Below are positions 25,414 to 34,964 of a stretch of DNA of 46,027 nucleotides, in pieces (position 1 is the first letter of the stretch; every line of letters begins with the position of its first letter). The position numbers and the translations under genes are program-made. Source of the DNA: Candidatus Kerfeldbacteria bacterium (GTDB lineage Bacteria; Patescibacteriota; Patescibacteriia; JACPL01); NCBI GenBank assembly GCA_016182525.1, contig JACPGL010000005.1, positions 1-46,027 on the forward strand. The letters are read 5' to 3'. The notes below the pieces were generated by a model. The model was not told where the DNA came from. It made no database searches and worked only from the letters and a program-made list of their open reading frames with translations.

Positions 25414-27117
25414 CTAGCGCACGCCGATGTTCAGCCGGATGGTGCCTTCCGGCTCGAACGAGTTGATTCCCTGGTCAGGATCGAGCTGCCAGGTGCAGCT
25501 CCTTCCATCGCACCAGATGAGGAATCCCTCGGGCGGCGTACCGCCTTCCGGCACGTAGCTCCACACCCGCTGCTCGCAGGCCGGGGTGAAAAGGTCCCAC
25601 CCCTCCGGGATGTCGAGCACCCAGCGCCCGTTCATCTCCGTGGCCTGCGCCCAGTAGCCCCACTCGAAGCCGCGGGAGTCCTGGACGAAAGCCTCGGGAT
25701 AGCAGCCCTCCCACGAGACGACACGGCCGTCACGGCGGAGATCCTCCACCATCGGGCCGACGTTCGGCTGAAACACGATGTCCGGGCACCCGCCGTCGCA
25801 ATCGCCCGGCTCGGTCTCGCCTCCGTCCCTCCACAAATCGATCTGGTAGGCCTTGCCCATCCCAGGGTGCTCCACAATGGAAGCTCCCGCGGGGACGAAC
25901 GTTTCCCAAACGATGAGAGACCACACCAGCTCGATATCGGGTTCGCACCAGTAGGTGAGGTTGCACTGGGTGAGCGTGGAGTCCTCACCCGTGGGACGGG
26001 GGGCGAACATCTCGTTGCCGCGCTCCTGGAGCGGAACCGTGAGGACCTTCGCGGCCCAGCCCATCTCACCGAAGAACTGGACGTCCGTCCACGGTCCGCG
26101 CTCAAAGTACACTCCTTCCTCGGTGACGCGGGTCATCCGCGCCTGTTCGGTCGAGGTGGCCTCCATCCACGGCCCGTTCTGAGCAGGGTGCTCCGAATTG
26201 TACACGATCGGGCACCCGTCGAACGACTTGCGCATCCACGCCGTGATCCGGATCGCGGCATCGCCACTTGCGTGGCGCACGATCTTCGCTCCTGTCGGGA
26301 GCGGCGTGGAATCCACGAGCAGCGACCAGACACGCGACGTGTCGCTGTTGCAGTAGTAGCCCATGTTCAGGTCATGCAGGGCCGTATCGGTCGGTGCGGC
26401 CACGAAGCCGTTGGAACCAATCACCGCGTGCTCGACGCCCGCGGCAATCCCCCGCTCACCGAACCACCAGAGGTCGGTCCACGGAGTGTCCGTCGAGATC
26501 CAGATGCCGTCGTCGTCCACGCGGACGAGACTGCCCTGGATCGTCGAAGTCGCCCACCACTCCCCGCTCTCCGTATCGAACTTCACAGAGTTGGGAATGA
26601 TGTCGCAGCCGGCGAAGGGATCGTCATCCGGCGGTTCGGGCGTGCAGATCCACTGGTAGGCCCACTCCTTGGTCGTGGGATCCTGCCAGACAGTGAACCC
26701 CGTCAGACCCTCGGCGGACAGCGAGTCCACGTAGGACCAGACGGTCAGGTTGTCGTCGACGCACTTGACGTTGACGGTCGGTCGCTCGCAGGTGAGACCC
26801 ACGAACTCCGTGCCGTCGTCGAGGCGCGTACCCATCTCCGTGATCGCCGGGACGCTTCCGTCCGGGCTGAAGAATTCGGCCACCATGTAGGCGGTCGAGT
26901 CGTTCAGCTCCGGCACGAAGAGCTTCCCGTTGCGGATCTGGAGGAAGTCGACCTTGGGGCCGACCTTGCTGCCGTCCGGGGAGGTATGGATTACCTCCGG
27001 GCAGCTCGAACTCCTCGGCTCCGGGTAGTTGTCGGGGCCGGCTGGAGCTGCGGTATCTCCGCAGCCCGTCAGAGCGAACATGGCAGCCGCAATGGCTGCC
27101 GGGATCCAGTGACGCAT
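25414..27117 (-). CDS. Putative lipoprotein with internal repeated VWS-containing units
   Basis: MRHWIPAAIAAAMFALTGC lipobox; VWSYVDSLS.., VWSLLVDST.., VWSLIVWET.., VWSYVPEGG.. units. Confidence 0.8.
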   Translation of the reverse strand: MRHWIPAAIAAAMFALTGCGDTAAPAGPDNYPEPRSSSCPEVIHTSPDGSKVGPKVDFLQIRNGKLFVPELNDSTAYMVAEFFSPDGSVPAITEMGTRLDDGTEFVGLTCERPTVNVKCVDDNLTVWSYVDSLSAEGLTGFTVWQDPTTKEWAYQWICTPEPPDDDPFAGCDIIPNSVKFDTESGEWWATSTIQGSLVRVDDDGIWISTDTPWTDLWWFGERGIAAGVEHAVIGSNGFVAAPTDTALHDLNMGYYCNSDTSRVWSLLVDSTPLPTGAKIVRHASGDAAIRITAWMRKSFDGCPIVYNSEHPAQNGPWMEATSTEQARMTRVTEEGVYFERGPWTDVQFFGEMGWAAKVLTVPLQERGNEMFAPRPTGEDSTLTQCNLTYWCEPDIELVWSLIVWETFVPAGASIVEHPGMGKAYQIDLWRDGGETEPGDCDGGCPDIVFQPNVGPMVEDLRRDGRVVSWEGCYPEAFVQDSRGFEWGYWAQATEMNGRWVLDIPEGWDLFTPACEQRVWSYVPEGGTPPEGFLIWCDGRSCTWQLDPDQGINSFEPEGTIRLNIGVR

Positions 27118-27167
27118 GACGTGCGTCCTTTCCAAAGTCGCCCACGAACAGGCAACAGTGAGCGGGT

Positions 27168-27188
27168 GTCCAAAGCTTAGCTTTGGAC
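27168..27188. repeat. gtccaaagcttagctttggac mini-repeat
   Basis: Palindrome; same family as 9927, 15114, 25094. Confidence 0.8.
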
Positions 27189-27316
27189 ACAGGAAGAAAT
27201 ACATTGTCAAGCAGCGACCCGCGAGATGCGAGTCACTACAGCGATTCGAAGAACGGTTTAGAAGTCCCGTCCTCGGAACAATCGAGAAGCCCTTCTCAAC
27301 TGTTCTGAAGATGGCT

Positions 27317-27994
27317 TTATTTTTGAAACACCAGACACACATTCCCCATCCATCGAGAGAATCCTAAACGATTGATCACTCGGTCATACGCTCGACTGAT
27401 CCACGACAGCACTAGGAACTTATATAAATACCCTTCCGTAAATGAGAAGCGCTGAACATCGATGCATCGTAAACCCGCGTTTTCAAAAACCTGAATGAGA
27501 TGGGTACTATCCGTATAGGTGTACTGTGTCTCGTGTGCTTCTTCATGTTCCTCATGTCCGCGGATCCACTGGTGAAATGTCAACGGTGTGTATTTGGCAA
27601 GACGAAATTCCGGTGCTGTCGGATTCGGGAGCGAGGCGATAAAAATTCCACAGGGCTTGAGGACACGGTGAATCTCGCGTGCTGAACCGTCCAGATTTTT
27701 TATATGTTCAAGAACGTAGTTCGCAAACGCCAGATCATACCCATCCGACGCCACGGGTTTCATGTCTTCGATCGATGCAACGAAATATTGTCGCACGCTC
27801 GGGTGGCGTACCTCATGGCGGAACACATCGAGACGATCTTCGGTAAACGTGACACCGGTGCGGGTGAGATGATTTTCGATGGATACGCTTTTGCCCGCGC
27901 CAATGTTTAATAGAACACATGCACGTTGAGGCTCGTGAATGAGTGCTGCGCGAACAATCATCTGAATTAAATGCTTTTCAGCAGGGGTTTGCAT
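27317..27994 (-). CDS. Class I SAM-dependent methyltransferase
   Basis: LLNIGAGKSVSIENHL; YDLAFANYVLEHIKNLDGSAREIHRVLKPCGIFIASLPN. Confidence 0.85.
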   Translation of the reverse strand: MQTPAEKHLIQMIVRAALIHEPQRACVLLNIGAGKSVSIENHLTRTGVTFTEDRLDVFRHEVRHPSVRQYFVASIEDMKPVASDGYDLAFANYVLEHIKNLDGSAREIHRVLKPCGIFIASLPNPTAPEFRLAKYTPLTFHQWIRGHEEHEEAHETQYTYTDSTHLIQVFENAGLRCIDVQRFSFTEGYLYKFLVLSWISRAYDRVINRLGFSRWMGNVCLVFQK

Positions 27995-28003
27995 ACAAGA
28001 AAT

Positions 28004-28969
28004 TTATTCAGTTCTCCCGTTTGCAGAATCCGTTCCAGCAACGCGCTGCTTCCACATCCATCGCGCTTCATCTTTGCGTCGTTTTGGCAACATGCGCACC
28101 AACGCCTCCATGGCTTTTTCTTGCGAGGTCATGTCAGGCGTTTCTTCCATCACTGGAGAAAACATCGGTGCAGGCGCATACGGCTCTGGCACATCTTCGT
28201 CATCATCCTTTGAAACATCTTCCACCACCTCATCTTGAACCGCGTCGTTATATTGTGGTTGTGGCTCGGCTTCATACGGTAACTCAACTGGCGCGGGGAC
28301 TGGCACAGGAGCAACAAACGGCCGCGACTCATCCTCCCGTTCACGCACGTCGCCACGACGAAATTCCGTTTGCGCGATAATCGCAAGCACAGCTACAAGC
28401 ACCGCGGCAAACGCTCCACCAAAAATATTCACCGGATAGTTCGGTCGCACCGGAAAGCGAGAAACAATGGGTCGGTCAATCGTGTACAACAACACCGACG
28501 CATTTCCACCAAGATACGATGCGCCTTCGTTTTCCAACACGTGAATCACCACGGTCATCACGCGTTGTGCGTCAACCGAACGTCGCGCATACACCGACAG
28601 ATGCAAAATGCCGGTATCGGGTTTCACCGAGCCGTCAATGGATTGCTCCCACGCTTCTCGAATTTCGCGTTCGGTGCCACTATAGAATGAGGCAATCGAC
28701 TGATCCTGCAGCACCACTTTATTATAGAAGGACATCGAGGGCAGCACAGAGGTGAGCGTGCCGGCGTACTTTTCGGCCGATCGTGACGCTTGGTAGCCGT
28801 CGCCCACTCCTCGTGGGATGATCAGAATCGAGGCTTCTGATCGGTACTCCAAAGGCTGAAAGAGACTCACAAGAAGCGCTAAAAGAACCCCGCCAAGAGC
28901 CGAGGCCACAAAAATGCCGCGTCGCTCGCGGAAAACATCACTATATGGGGGGTTTTCGGGAGTATTCAT
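28004..28969 (-). CDS. Wzz/chain-length-determinant-like membrane protein
   Basis: N-terminal TM, YRSEASILIIPRG, second TM after RFPVRPNYPVN, acidic C-terminal tail. Confidence 0.75.
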   Translation of the reverse strand: MNTPENPPYSDVFRERRGIFVASALGGVLLALLVSLFQPLEYRSEASILIIPRGVGDGYQASRSAEKYAGTLTSVLPSMSFYNKVVLQDQSIASFYSGTEREIREAWEQSIDGSVKPDTGILHLSVYARRSVDAQRVMTVVIHVLENEGASYLGGNASVLLYTIDRPIVSRFPVRPNYPVNIFGGAFAAVLVAVLAIIAQTEFRRGDVREREDESRPFVAPVPVPAPVELPYEAEPQPQYNDAVQDEVVEDVSKDDDEDVPEPYAPAPMFSPVMEETPDMTSQEKAMEALVRMLPKRRKDEARWMWKQRVAGTDSANGRTE

Positions 28970-29143
28970 AAACGGAAAGAGTCCAAGAAGAATGGTCAAA
29001 AAAGATCTTGCACTATACGAAATCCCATAGGATATGTCAAGCGCTCTGCCGCTAGACGCGCGAAAGGGTTTTCGGTATAATACAGCCACTCATGGGCAGG
29101 TGTGACGCCCATGTCTTATTCTTACTCTTGAACCGACCTTTGT

Positions 29144-29467
29144 ATGGCAGAAATAACGCTGACTGATCAGAATTTCGAGGCCGAAGTGCTCCAATCCAGC
29201 ACCCCGGTTTTAGTGGATTTTTGGGCGAGCTGGTGTGGGCCATGCAAGCAGCTTGGGCCTGTTCTTGAAGAGGTGGCCAAAGAATACGAAGGCAAACCAG
29301 TGAAAATCGCCAAATTGAACGTGGACGAGAACTCCGCGACCGCGCAGAAATATGGCATTCAAAGTATTCCGAGCTTGCTCATCTTCAAGGGCGGACAACC
29401 TGTGGATCAATCACTGGGCTTCATCCCCAAGCCACAATTGAAAGCGTTTATTGATAAGCATCTGTAA
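29144..29467 (+). CDS. trxA: Thioredoxin
   Basis: VDFWASWCGPCKQLGPVLEEVAKEY; YGIQSIPSLLIFKGG. Confidence 0.97.
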   Translation: MAEITLTDQNFEAEVLQSSTPVLVDFWASWCGPCKQLGPVLEEVAKEYEGKPVKIAKLNVDENSATAQKYGIQSIPSLLIFKGGQPVDQSLGFIPKPQLKAFIDKHL

Positions 29468-29509
29468 GAAGAAAGGGAATAGGGGTGATGGGATCTTCCT
29501 TCAAGAGCG

Positions 29510-29648
29510 GATCACGACGGGTGGCAGGCTTGCTCGACCGCCGCGCGAGCCGCTAGACGCCGGACGAGATCCGTTCTCATCAGTAGACGAGAACGGATCT
29601 GCCGGCGAGATAGGCCCGTGCTCGGCGGGCGGGGAGGGACAGGACCCG
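29510..29648. repeat. Dispersed hairpin element (gatcacgacgggtggca...gacaggacccg), copy 2, with a nested gatccgttctc palindrome
   Basis: Ends shared with 9549-9650; nested palindrome at 29568-29599. Confidence 0.75.
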
Positions 29649-29670
29649 AGAATCCTCTACTTTGTAGGTT

Positions 29671-30648
29671 ATGAATTCATCTGAAACACAATATGACGTC
29701 GTGATTGTGGGAGGAGCGGCTGCTGGCCTCACCGCGGCGTTGTATAGTGCGCGGCGCACGCTCTCCACACTCGTCATCTCCAAAGACATTGGCGGCCAAG
29801 CGTCCATCACCTCCGAAATTGAAAATTATCCCGGCCGCGGATTGGTGGATGGATTCGAACTCATGGATGATTTTCGCAAGCAGTCAGAAAAGTTCGGCGC
29901 ACGAATCGTGATTGATGAAGTAACGCGCGTCACTCCGAAAAGTGAGACGTCATTTGAAATCACGACGGTTTCCGGCACAACGTATTCGGCAAAAGGCGTT
30001 ATCCTTGCGTTTGGATTAACGCCGCGTGATCTTGGGGTGCCCGGTGAAGCGCAATTCAAAGGCCGCGGCGTGTCTACGTGCGTGACGTGCGATGGGCCGC
30101 TGTATAAAGGAAAGACCGTTGCGGTGGTTGGCACAGGCTTGCCGCTTGTCGATGGCGCTGAACTCATGATCAAAATTGCTGCACACGTCTACGCCGTGGA
30201 GAAGAAGCAAAAATTCGTTGGCGAAAAAGCCATGATCGCTCTTGTCGAAGCCGCTCCAAATGTCGAAAAATTGTTTTCTTCTGAAGTCACCGAAATTTTG
30301 GGCGATCAAAAGGTGACGGGCATCCGCGTCAAAAACTCGGTAAGTGGAGAAGAGAAAAATATTGCCGTCGACGGCGTGTTCACCGAACTTGGCTACATTG
30401 CCAAAACCGATTGCGTGAAAGGCGTGATAGAACTTGACGGCGAGAATCATATTGTGATCGATGAGAAGAATGCAACCGATGTGCCGGGAGTCTTTGCAGC
30501 CGGCGACATTACGAGCGTGTCGTATAAGCAAGTGGTTGTCTCGGCCGGAGAAGGCGCCAAGGCCGCGTTATCATTGTATACATATCTTCAATCGAAAGGC
30601 GTGATCGCACGCGGCGTAAATATCGATTGGGGAATTGTTAAAGCGTGA
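29671..30648 (+). CDS. trxB: Thioredoxin reductase-like flavoprotein
   Basis: VGGAAAGLTAALYSARR; IGGQASITSEIENYPG; CVTCDGPLYKGK; GVFAAGDIT. Confidence 0.92.
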   Translation: MNSSETQYDVVIVGGAAAGLTAALYSARRTLSTLVISKDIGGQASITSEIENYPGRGLVDGFELMDDFRKQSEKFGARIVIDEVTRVTPKSETSFEITTVSGTTYSAKGVILAFGLTPRDLGVPGEAQFKGRGVSTCVTCDGPLYKGKTVAVVGTGLPLVDGAELMIKIAAHVYAVEKKQKFVGEKAMIALVEAAPNVEKLFSSEVTEILGDQKVTGIRVKNSVSGEEKNIAVDGVFTELGYIAKTDCVKGVIELDGENHIVIDEKNATDVPGVFAAGDITSVSYKQVVVSAGEGAKAALSLYTYLQSKGVIARGVNIDWGIVKA

Positions 30649-30654
30649 TTTTTT

Positions 30655-31851
30655 ATGCCCTTACTATCACATCGGATTCAGTCAGCGGTTGCATCGCCGT
30701 TGCGCAAGTACATTCCTTTAGCTGAAGCAGCAAAGGAACGCGGCACATCCATTTACCACCTGAACATCGGCCAACCCGATCTTGCCATCCCGGAGAAAAT
30801 GATGAAGAGTATTCGCGCATTTGATCACAAAGTGTTGCCGTACTCGCATTCCGCCGGAATTGCCGAGCTGCGTGATGCATGGGCGCAGTATTATCAGAGC
30901 TACAATATTCCATTTACACGTGACGACATTTTAGTGACAACGGGCGGATCCGAAGCCATGCTTTTTTCGCTCTTGGCCGTGTGCGATCCCGGCGACGAGA
31001 TCATTGTGTTTGAGCCGGTCTACTCGAACTACAAGATGTACGCAGCCATGCTGAACGTGGTGCTTGTGCCGGTGCCGTGTTCTGCTGAATCCGGTTACCA
31101 TCTGCCAGTGCGCGCGGAAATTGAGAAGCGGGTGAGCGAGAAGACGCGCGCCATTCTTGTTGTCAATCCGAATAATCCCACAGGGACTGTGTATACAGAT
31201 GACGAACTCAAAACCGTTGTGGATATTGTGAACGCGCATGACCTTTTTTTGCTTGCTGATGAAACGTATCGCGAAATCGTGTTTGATGGAGAAACGCATC
31301 GTAGTTTATTCTCGTTCGAAGGAGTGAACCCGCGAGCCATCATGATTGACAGCGTTTCGAAGCGATTCAACATTTGCGGATCGCGCATGGGGTGTATTGC
31401 CTCACGCAACAAAGATCTTATTACGAATATGTTGAAGGCCGGCCAAGCGCGTCTCTCGCCACCGACCCTTGATCAGTACGTGATTCTCGATTTGTTCCCG
31501 GATGTGAAAGAGTACACGAAACGCGTTTGCAAAATCTACGAAGAGCGGCGCAATGTTGTGCTTGGTATATTGAAGAGCGAACCGTCGATTGTGACTCCAC
31601 ACCCCAAAGGCGCGTTCTACATTATGATTGGTTTGCCGGTCGCAAGCGCCGATGATTTTGTAAAATGGATGCTGAACGATTTTTCGCGCAATGGAAAAAC
31701 GACGATGGTCTCTCCATGCGAAGATTTCTACATCACGCCCGGTAAAGGGAAAAATGAAATTCGAATAGCATATGTTCTGGAAACTGATCAATTAAAAGAC
31801 GCAATGGAAATTCTTGTTGATGGTGTGCGCGAGTATCAAAAGAATCACTAA
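30655..31851 (+). CDS. Class I/II pyridoxal-phosphate aminotransferase
   Basis: LNIGQPD, VVNPNNPTGTVYTDDEL, DSVSKRFNICGSRMG. Confidence 0.93.
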   Translation: MPLLSHRIQSAVASPLRKYIPLAEAAKERGTSIYHLNIGQPDLAIPEKMMKSIRAFDHKVLPYSHSAGIAELRDAWAQYYQSYNIPFTRDDILVTTGGSEAMLFSLLAVCDPGDEIIVFEPVYSNYKMYAAMLNVVLVPVPCSAESGYHLPVRAEIEKRVSEKTRAILVVNPNNPTGTVYTDDELKTVVDIVNAHDLFLLADETYREIVFDGETHRSLFSFEGVNPRAIMIDSVSKRFNICGSRMGCIASRNKDLITNMLKAGQARLSPPTLDQYVILDLFPDVKEYTKRVCKIYEERRNVVLGILKSEPSIVTPHPKGAFYIMIGLPVASADDFVKWMLNDFSRNGKTTMVSPCEDFYITPGKGKNEIRIAYVLETDQLKDAMEILVDGVREYQKNH

Positions 31852-31879
31852 TCTTATTTTTTTGAATTAACTCTTTTGT

Positions 31880-33160
31880 ATGTCTACAAAAAACGGGAAC
31901 CCATTTACAAACGCCATGCGTCAGCTTGATAAAGCGGCAAAGGCCATGAATCTCGAGCCGCATTTCAAAGAAGTGCTCGAGTCTCCGCGCCGGATTATTG
32001 ACGTTTCGGTGCCGGTGACCATGGAAAAAAAAACAAAAAAGATCTTCCGAGGGTATCGCGTGCAATACAACTTTTCACGCGGGCCGGTCAAAGGCGGAAT
32101 TCGATTCCACCCGTCTGTGAATTTGAGCGAGGTCAAAGCGCTCGCGTTCTGGATGATGATTAAGTGTGCGGTTGTTGGCATTCCGTACGGCGGTGCCAAA
32201 GGCGGCGTTGCGGTGGATCCGAAAAAACTTTCCGGAACTGAACTCGAAAAATTGTCGCGCCGATTTATTCAAGCGCTGAAACCCAATATTGGCCCGAATG
32301 AAGATATTCCGGCTCCTGACGTCAACACGAATGCGGCGATTATGGGATGGATGGCTGATGAATACAGCAAACTCGCCGGGCAATATTCTCCAGCCATAGT
32401 CACTGGCAAGCCGCTCGACTTTGGCGGTTCAGAAGGCCGTGAGGAGGCAACAGGTCGCGGAGGACTCATGGTGCTCGATGCGTACTGCAAGATCCACAAG
32501 ATGAACCCGAAGAAAACAACGGTCGTTGTGCAAGGGTTTGGCAATGTTGGCTACAATTTCTCGCGTCTTGCGCATAAAGCGGGCTACAAAATTATTGCCG
32601 TGTCCGAAGCCGCTGGCGGGATTTTTGACAAGCGTCGAGAGGGCATGGATCCTGACCACATCCAAAAAACCAAAAAAGCGCGCTGGACGATTGATGGAGT
32701 GTACTGCCGAGGATCAGTGTGCGATGAAAAGAACTACAAGTTCGTCACAAACAAGCAGCTCTTGGAATTGCCGTGTGACGTGTTAGTACCGGCGGCCATC
32801 GAGAATCAAATCACCTCAGCAAACGCCTCACGCATTCGCGCAAAAGTGGTGCTGGAACTTGCGAATGGGCCGACATCAGCAGACGCAGATGAGAAACTGA
32901 ACAAGCGCGGCATTGTGATTATTCCTGATGTGCTTGCCAACGCCGGCGGCGTGACTGTTTCGTACTTCGAGTGGCTCCAAAACTTGCACAACGAATATTG
33001 GCCCGTCGAGCAAGTGAATGAAAAGTTGGCGTACTATATGACCCGCGCATTCAACGGCACATTTGAACAAGCGCGTTTGTTCAAAACCGATCTCCGCATT
33101 GGCGCATTCATTCTTGCGCTCACCCGCATCACCGGTGCCATGCGCGCGCGCGGATACTAA
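31880..33160 (+). CDS. Glu/Leu/Phe/Val dehydrogenase (glutamate dehydrogenase-like)
   Basis: GPVKGGIRFHPSV, GGAKGGVAVDPK, VVVQGFGNVGYN, LANAGGVTVSYFEW. Confidence 0.94.
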   Translation: MSTKNGNPFTNAMRQLDKAAKAMNLEPHFKEVLESPRRIIDVSVPVTMEKKTKKIFRGYRVQYNFSRGPVKGGIRFHPSVNLSEVKALAFWMMIKCAVVGIPYGGAKGGVAVDPKKLSGTELEKLSRRFIQALKPNIGPNEDIPAPDVNTNAAIMGWMADEYSKLAGQYSPAIVTGKPLDFGGSEGREEATGRGGLMVLDAYCKIHKMNPKKTTVVVQGFGNVGYNFSRLAHKAGYKIIAVSEAAGGIFDKRREGMDPDHIQKTKKARWTIDGVYCRGSVCDEKNYKFVTNKQLLELPCDVLVPAAIENQITSANASRIRAKVVLELANGPTSADADEKLNKRGIVIIPDVLANAGGVTVSYFEWLQNLHNEYWPVEQVNEKLAYYMTRAFNGTFEQARLFKTDLRIGAFILALTRITGAMRARGY

Positions 33161-33199
33161 GTCGCACGAGCCCGACGGTTCTCAGCGATAATACTCTCT

Positions 33200-34069
33200 A
33201 TGGCTATTCCCCAACCCACACCTCAAGAAAAACGAGACGCAGCGTTTCGCGCCATTGGAAAAATCACGCGAAAGCAAGTTGCAGGCGACCATGGTCAAGG
33301 GGTCGGGAGGATGCGAACGCTGCGCCCTGCTGAACAGGCGCGTCTTGTTCGGCGTGATAAAACCCTACGAACCGCGTTCAGGCGCCTGCGAGTGAGTTCG
33401 GCGAGCGCAGCCGGGACATCGATGAAGATTCGTGGTATTGTCAAGAATTTGCGGACACGAATCCGCACAGAAGGTGGCGTGAAGTTTCGAACCCGAGCGG
33501 GTGGCAAAGAGTACCTTCTCAAAGAGACCGTTCGCAGTCGAAAAGGGAAAGAAGGAGTGAAAGGGCTTTCACGCAAGGCCGTGCAAGAGGTTGTTGTTGA
33601 AGCAGAAAAGAAACGAGAAGAGCTTTCGGGCAAAGGAGAGAAAGCAGCTCGCATTGCGCGTCGCCGCAAACGTGATGACGCCGATGAGCGCCGCAAGAAA
33701 CGCATGGCCGAGATTCGCATGACGCGCGAGGGTCGATCTGACCGGAGGCGCCAAGCGCTGGAGGACGTCGACGACCCCAAGCATGGGGCGAGCTCTCTTG
33801 ATGACCATGAGAAAGAGGGAGGGACGGTCGGAGCGTATGAGAAATCACCTGAATCGTCTGTTGTCGAAGGGTTAGGTGGCGTGGCATCGGTGACAAATCC
33901 AGAAGAACTGACGACTCAAACATCAGTCGCCGATATTGCACACGAGGCCTCATCACCAGCACAAGAGGAACCAACAGGAGACGCGTTTACACCAGTTGAG
34001 GACACCGCGCTTGACATGCCCGGGATGGACGCAGGCGAGGGTTCGAACTCAGATGAAACAGAGGCTTAG
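33200..34069 (+). CDS. Hypothetical basic (K/R-rich) protein with acidic C-terminal tail
   Basis: Long ORF colinear with neighbours; no recognisable family. Confidence 0.65.
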   Translation: MAIPQPTPQEKRDAAFRAIGKITRKQVAGDHGQGVGRMRTLRPAEQARLVRRDKTLRTAFRRLRVSSASAAGTSMKIRGIVKNLRTRIRTEGGVKFRTRAGGKEYLLKETVRSRKGKEGVKGLSRKAVQEVVVEAEKKREELSGKGEKAARIARRRKRDDADERRKKRMAEIRMTREGRSDRRRQALEDVDDPKHGASSLDDHEKEGGTVGAYEKSPESSVVEGLGGVASVTNPEELTTQTSVADIAHEASSPAQEEPTGDAFTPVEDTALDMPGMDAGEGSNSDETEA

Positions 34070-34111
34070 CGCCCTTGCTTTTCTTCATATTTTTGAGTAC
34101 AATCAAAACCT

Positions 34112-34720
34112 ATGATTATCACGTGGCACGGCGAGAGCTGCATCAAGATTCAGTCCGGCGAAACCGTCATCTATCTTGACCCCATTCAACAACCCGGTTT
34201 TACCCCTCCTCGTTTCTCCAAAGCAACGATTGTGGCGTTGACCAATGATACCGGCAAGCAGGATTTCCCGAAAGACACGTTTGTTGTTTCTGAACCTGGC
34301 GAGTATGAAGTTGCTCAAGTCTTTTTCTATGCGTATCCGTGGTACGACAACGGCGATCGGCGCAACATTTTTTCGATTGAGATGGAAGGGATGACTCTTG
34401 TGCATCTCGGCAACATCCACGAGTCGCTTGGCGACGATGTGCTTGAGAATTTAGAAGGCGCTGATGTGGTGATGGTTCCGGTGGGTGGACAAGGCGTGTA
34501 TGATGCCAAAAAAGCGTCCGAAGTGATCGCCTCGATCGAACCGCGGATTGTGATCCCGATGTCGTATTCTGTGAAAGGTGTGGATGTGAAACGCGACACA
34601 CTTTCGCCGTTTGCGAAAGAAATGGGAATCTCGGCATCTGAACCGTTAGACAAACTCAAAATGTCGGCGCGCGATCTGCCGCAAGGCGAGATGCGCATCT
34701 TGCCGTTAGTGAAACAATAA
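34112..34720 (+). CDS. MBL-fold metallohydrolase-like protein
   Basis: MIITWHGESCIKIQSGETVIYLDPIQQPGFTPPR; GADVVMVPVGG; canonical HxHxDH motif not seen. Confidence 0.8.
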   Translation: MIITWHGESCIKIQSGETVIYLDPIQQPGFTPPRFSKATIVALTNDTGKQDFPKDTFVVSEPGEYEVAQVFFYAYPWYDNGDRRNIFSIEMEGMTLVHLGNIHESLGDDVLENLEGADVVMVPVGGQGVYDAKKASEVIASIEPRIVIPMSYSVKGVDVKRDTLSPFAKEMGISASEPLDKLKMSARDLPQGEMRILPLVKQ

Positions 34721-34944
34721 TGGCGCATCAATCTTCGCGTCACATTACGACTGAACAGCGCGTTGATGGGCACCGAGTGCTCATTGCGACGTTTCTTAGT
34801 GTGACGGTGATCGGCGTGTCGCTCATACTCTGGTGGCTTTCCTTGCGTATGACTCTGGCCGAGACCGAAGGGGAGCAAGAAGGAGTGTTTGGCGCGATCC
34901 GCAACTCGTTTAACGAAGTCAAAGGAAGCACGAAGTCCGAATAA
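34720..34944 (+). CDS. Small single-TM protein
   Basis: 74 aa, hydrophobic [21 protein letters not shown]; start overlaps the previous stop. Confidence 0.7.
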   Translation: MAHQSSRHITTEQRVDGHRVLIATFLSVTVIGVSLILWWLSLRMTLAETEGEQEGVFGAIRNSFNEVKGSTKSE

Positions 34945-34964
34945 TTTTCCCCTCCGAATCTTCT

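Noticed and set aside
25330-27180. 616-aa plus-strand ORF
   Set aside because: Antisense shadow of the lipoprotein gene in GC-rich DNA; the minus strand has a lipobox signal peptide, SD and repeats, while this ORF has no recognisable domain.
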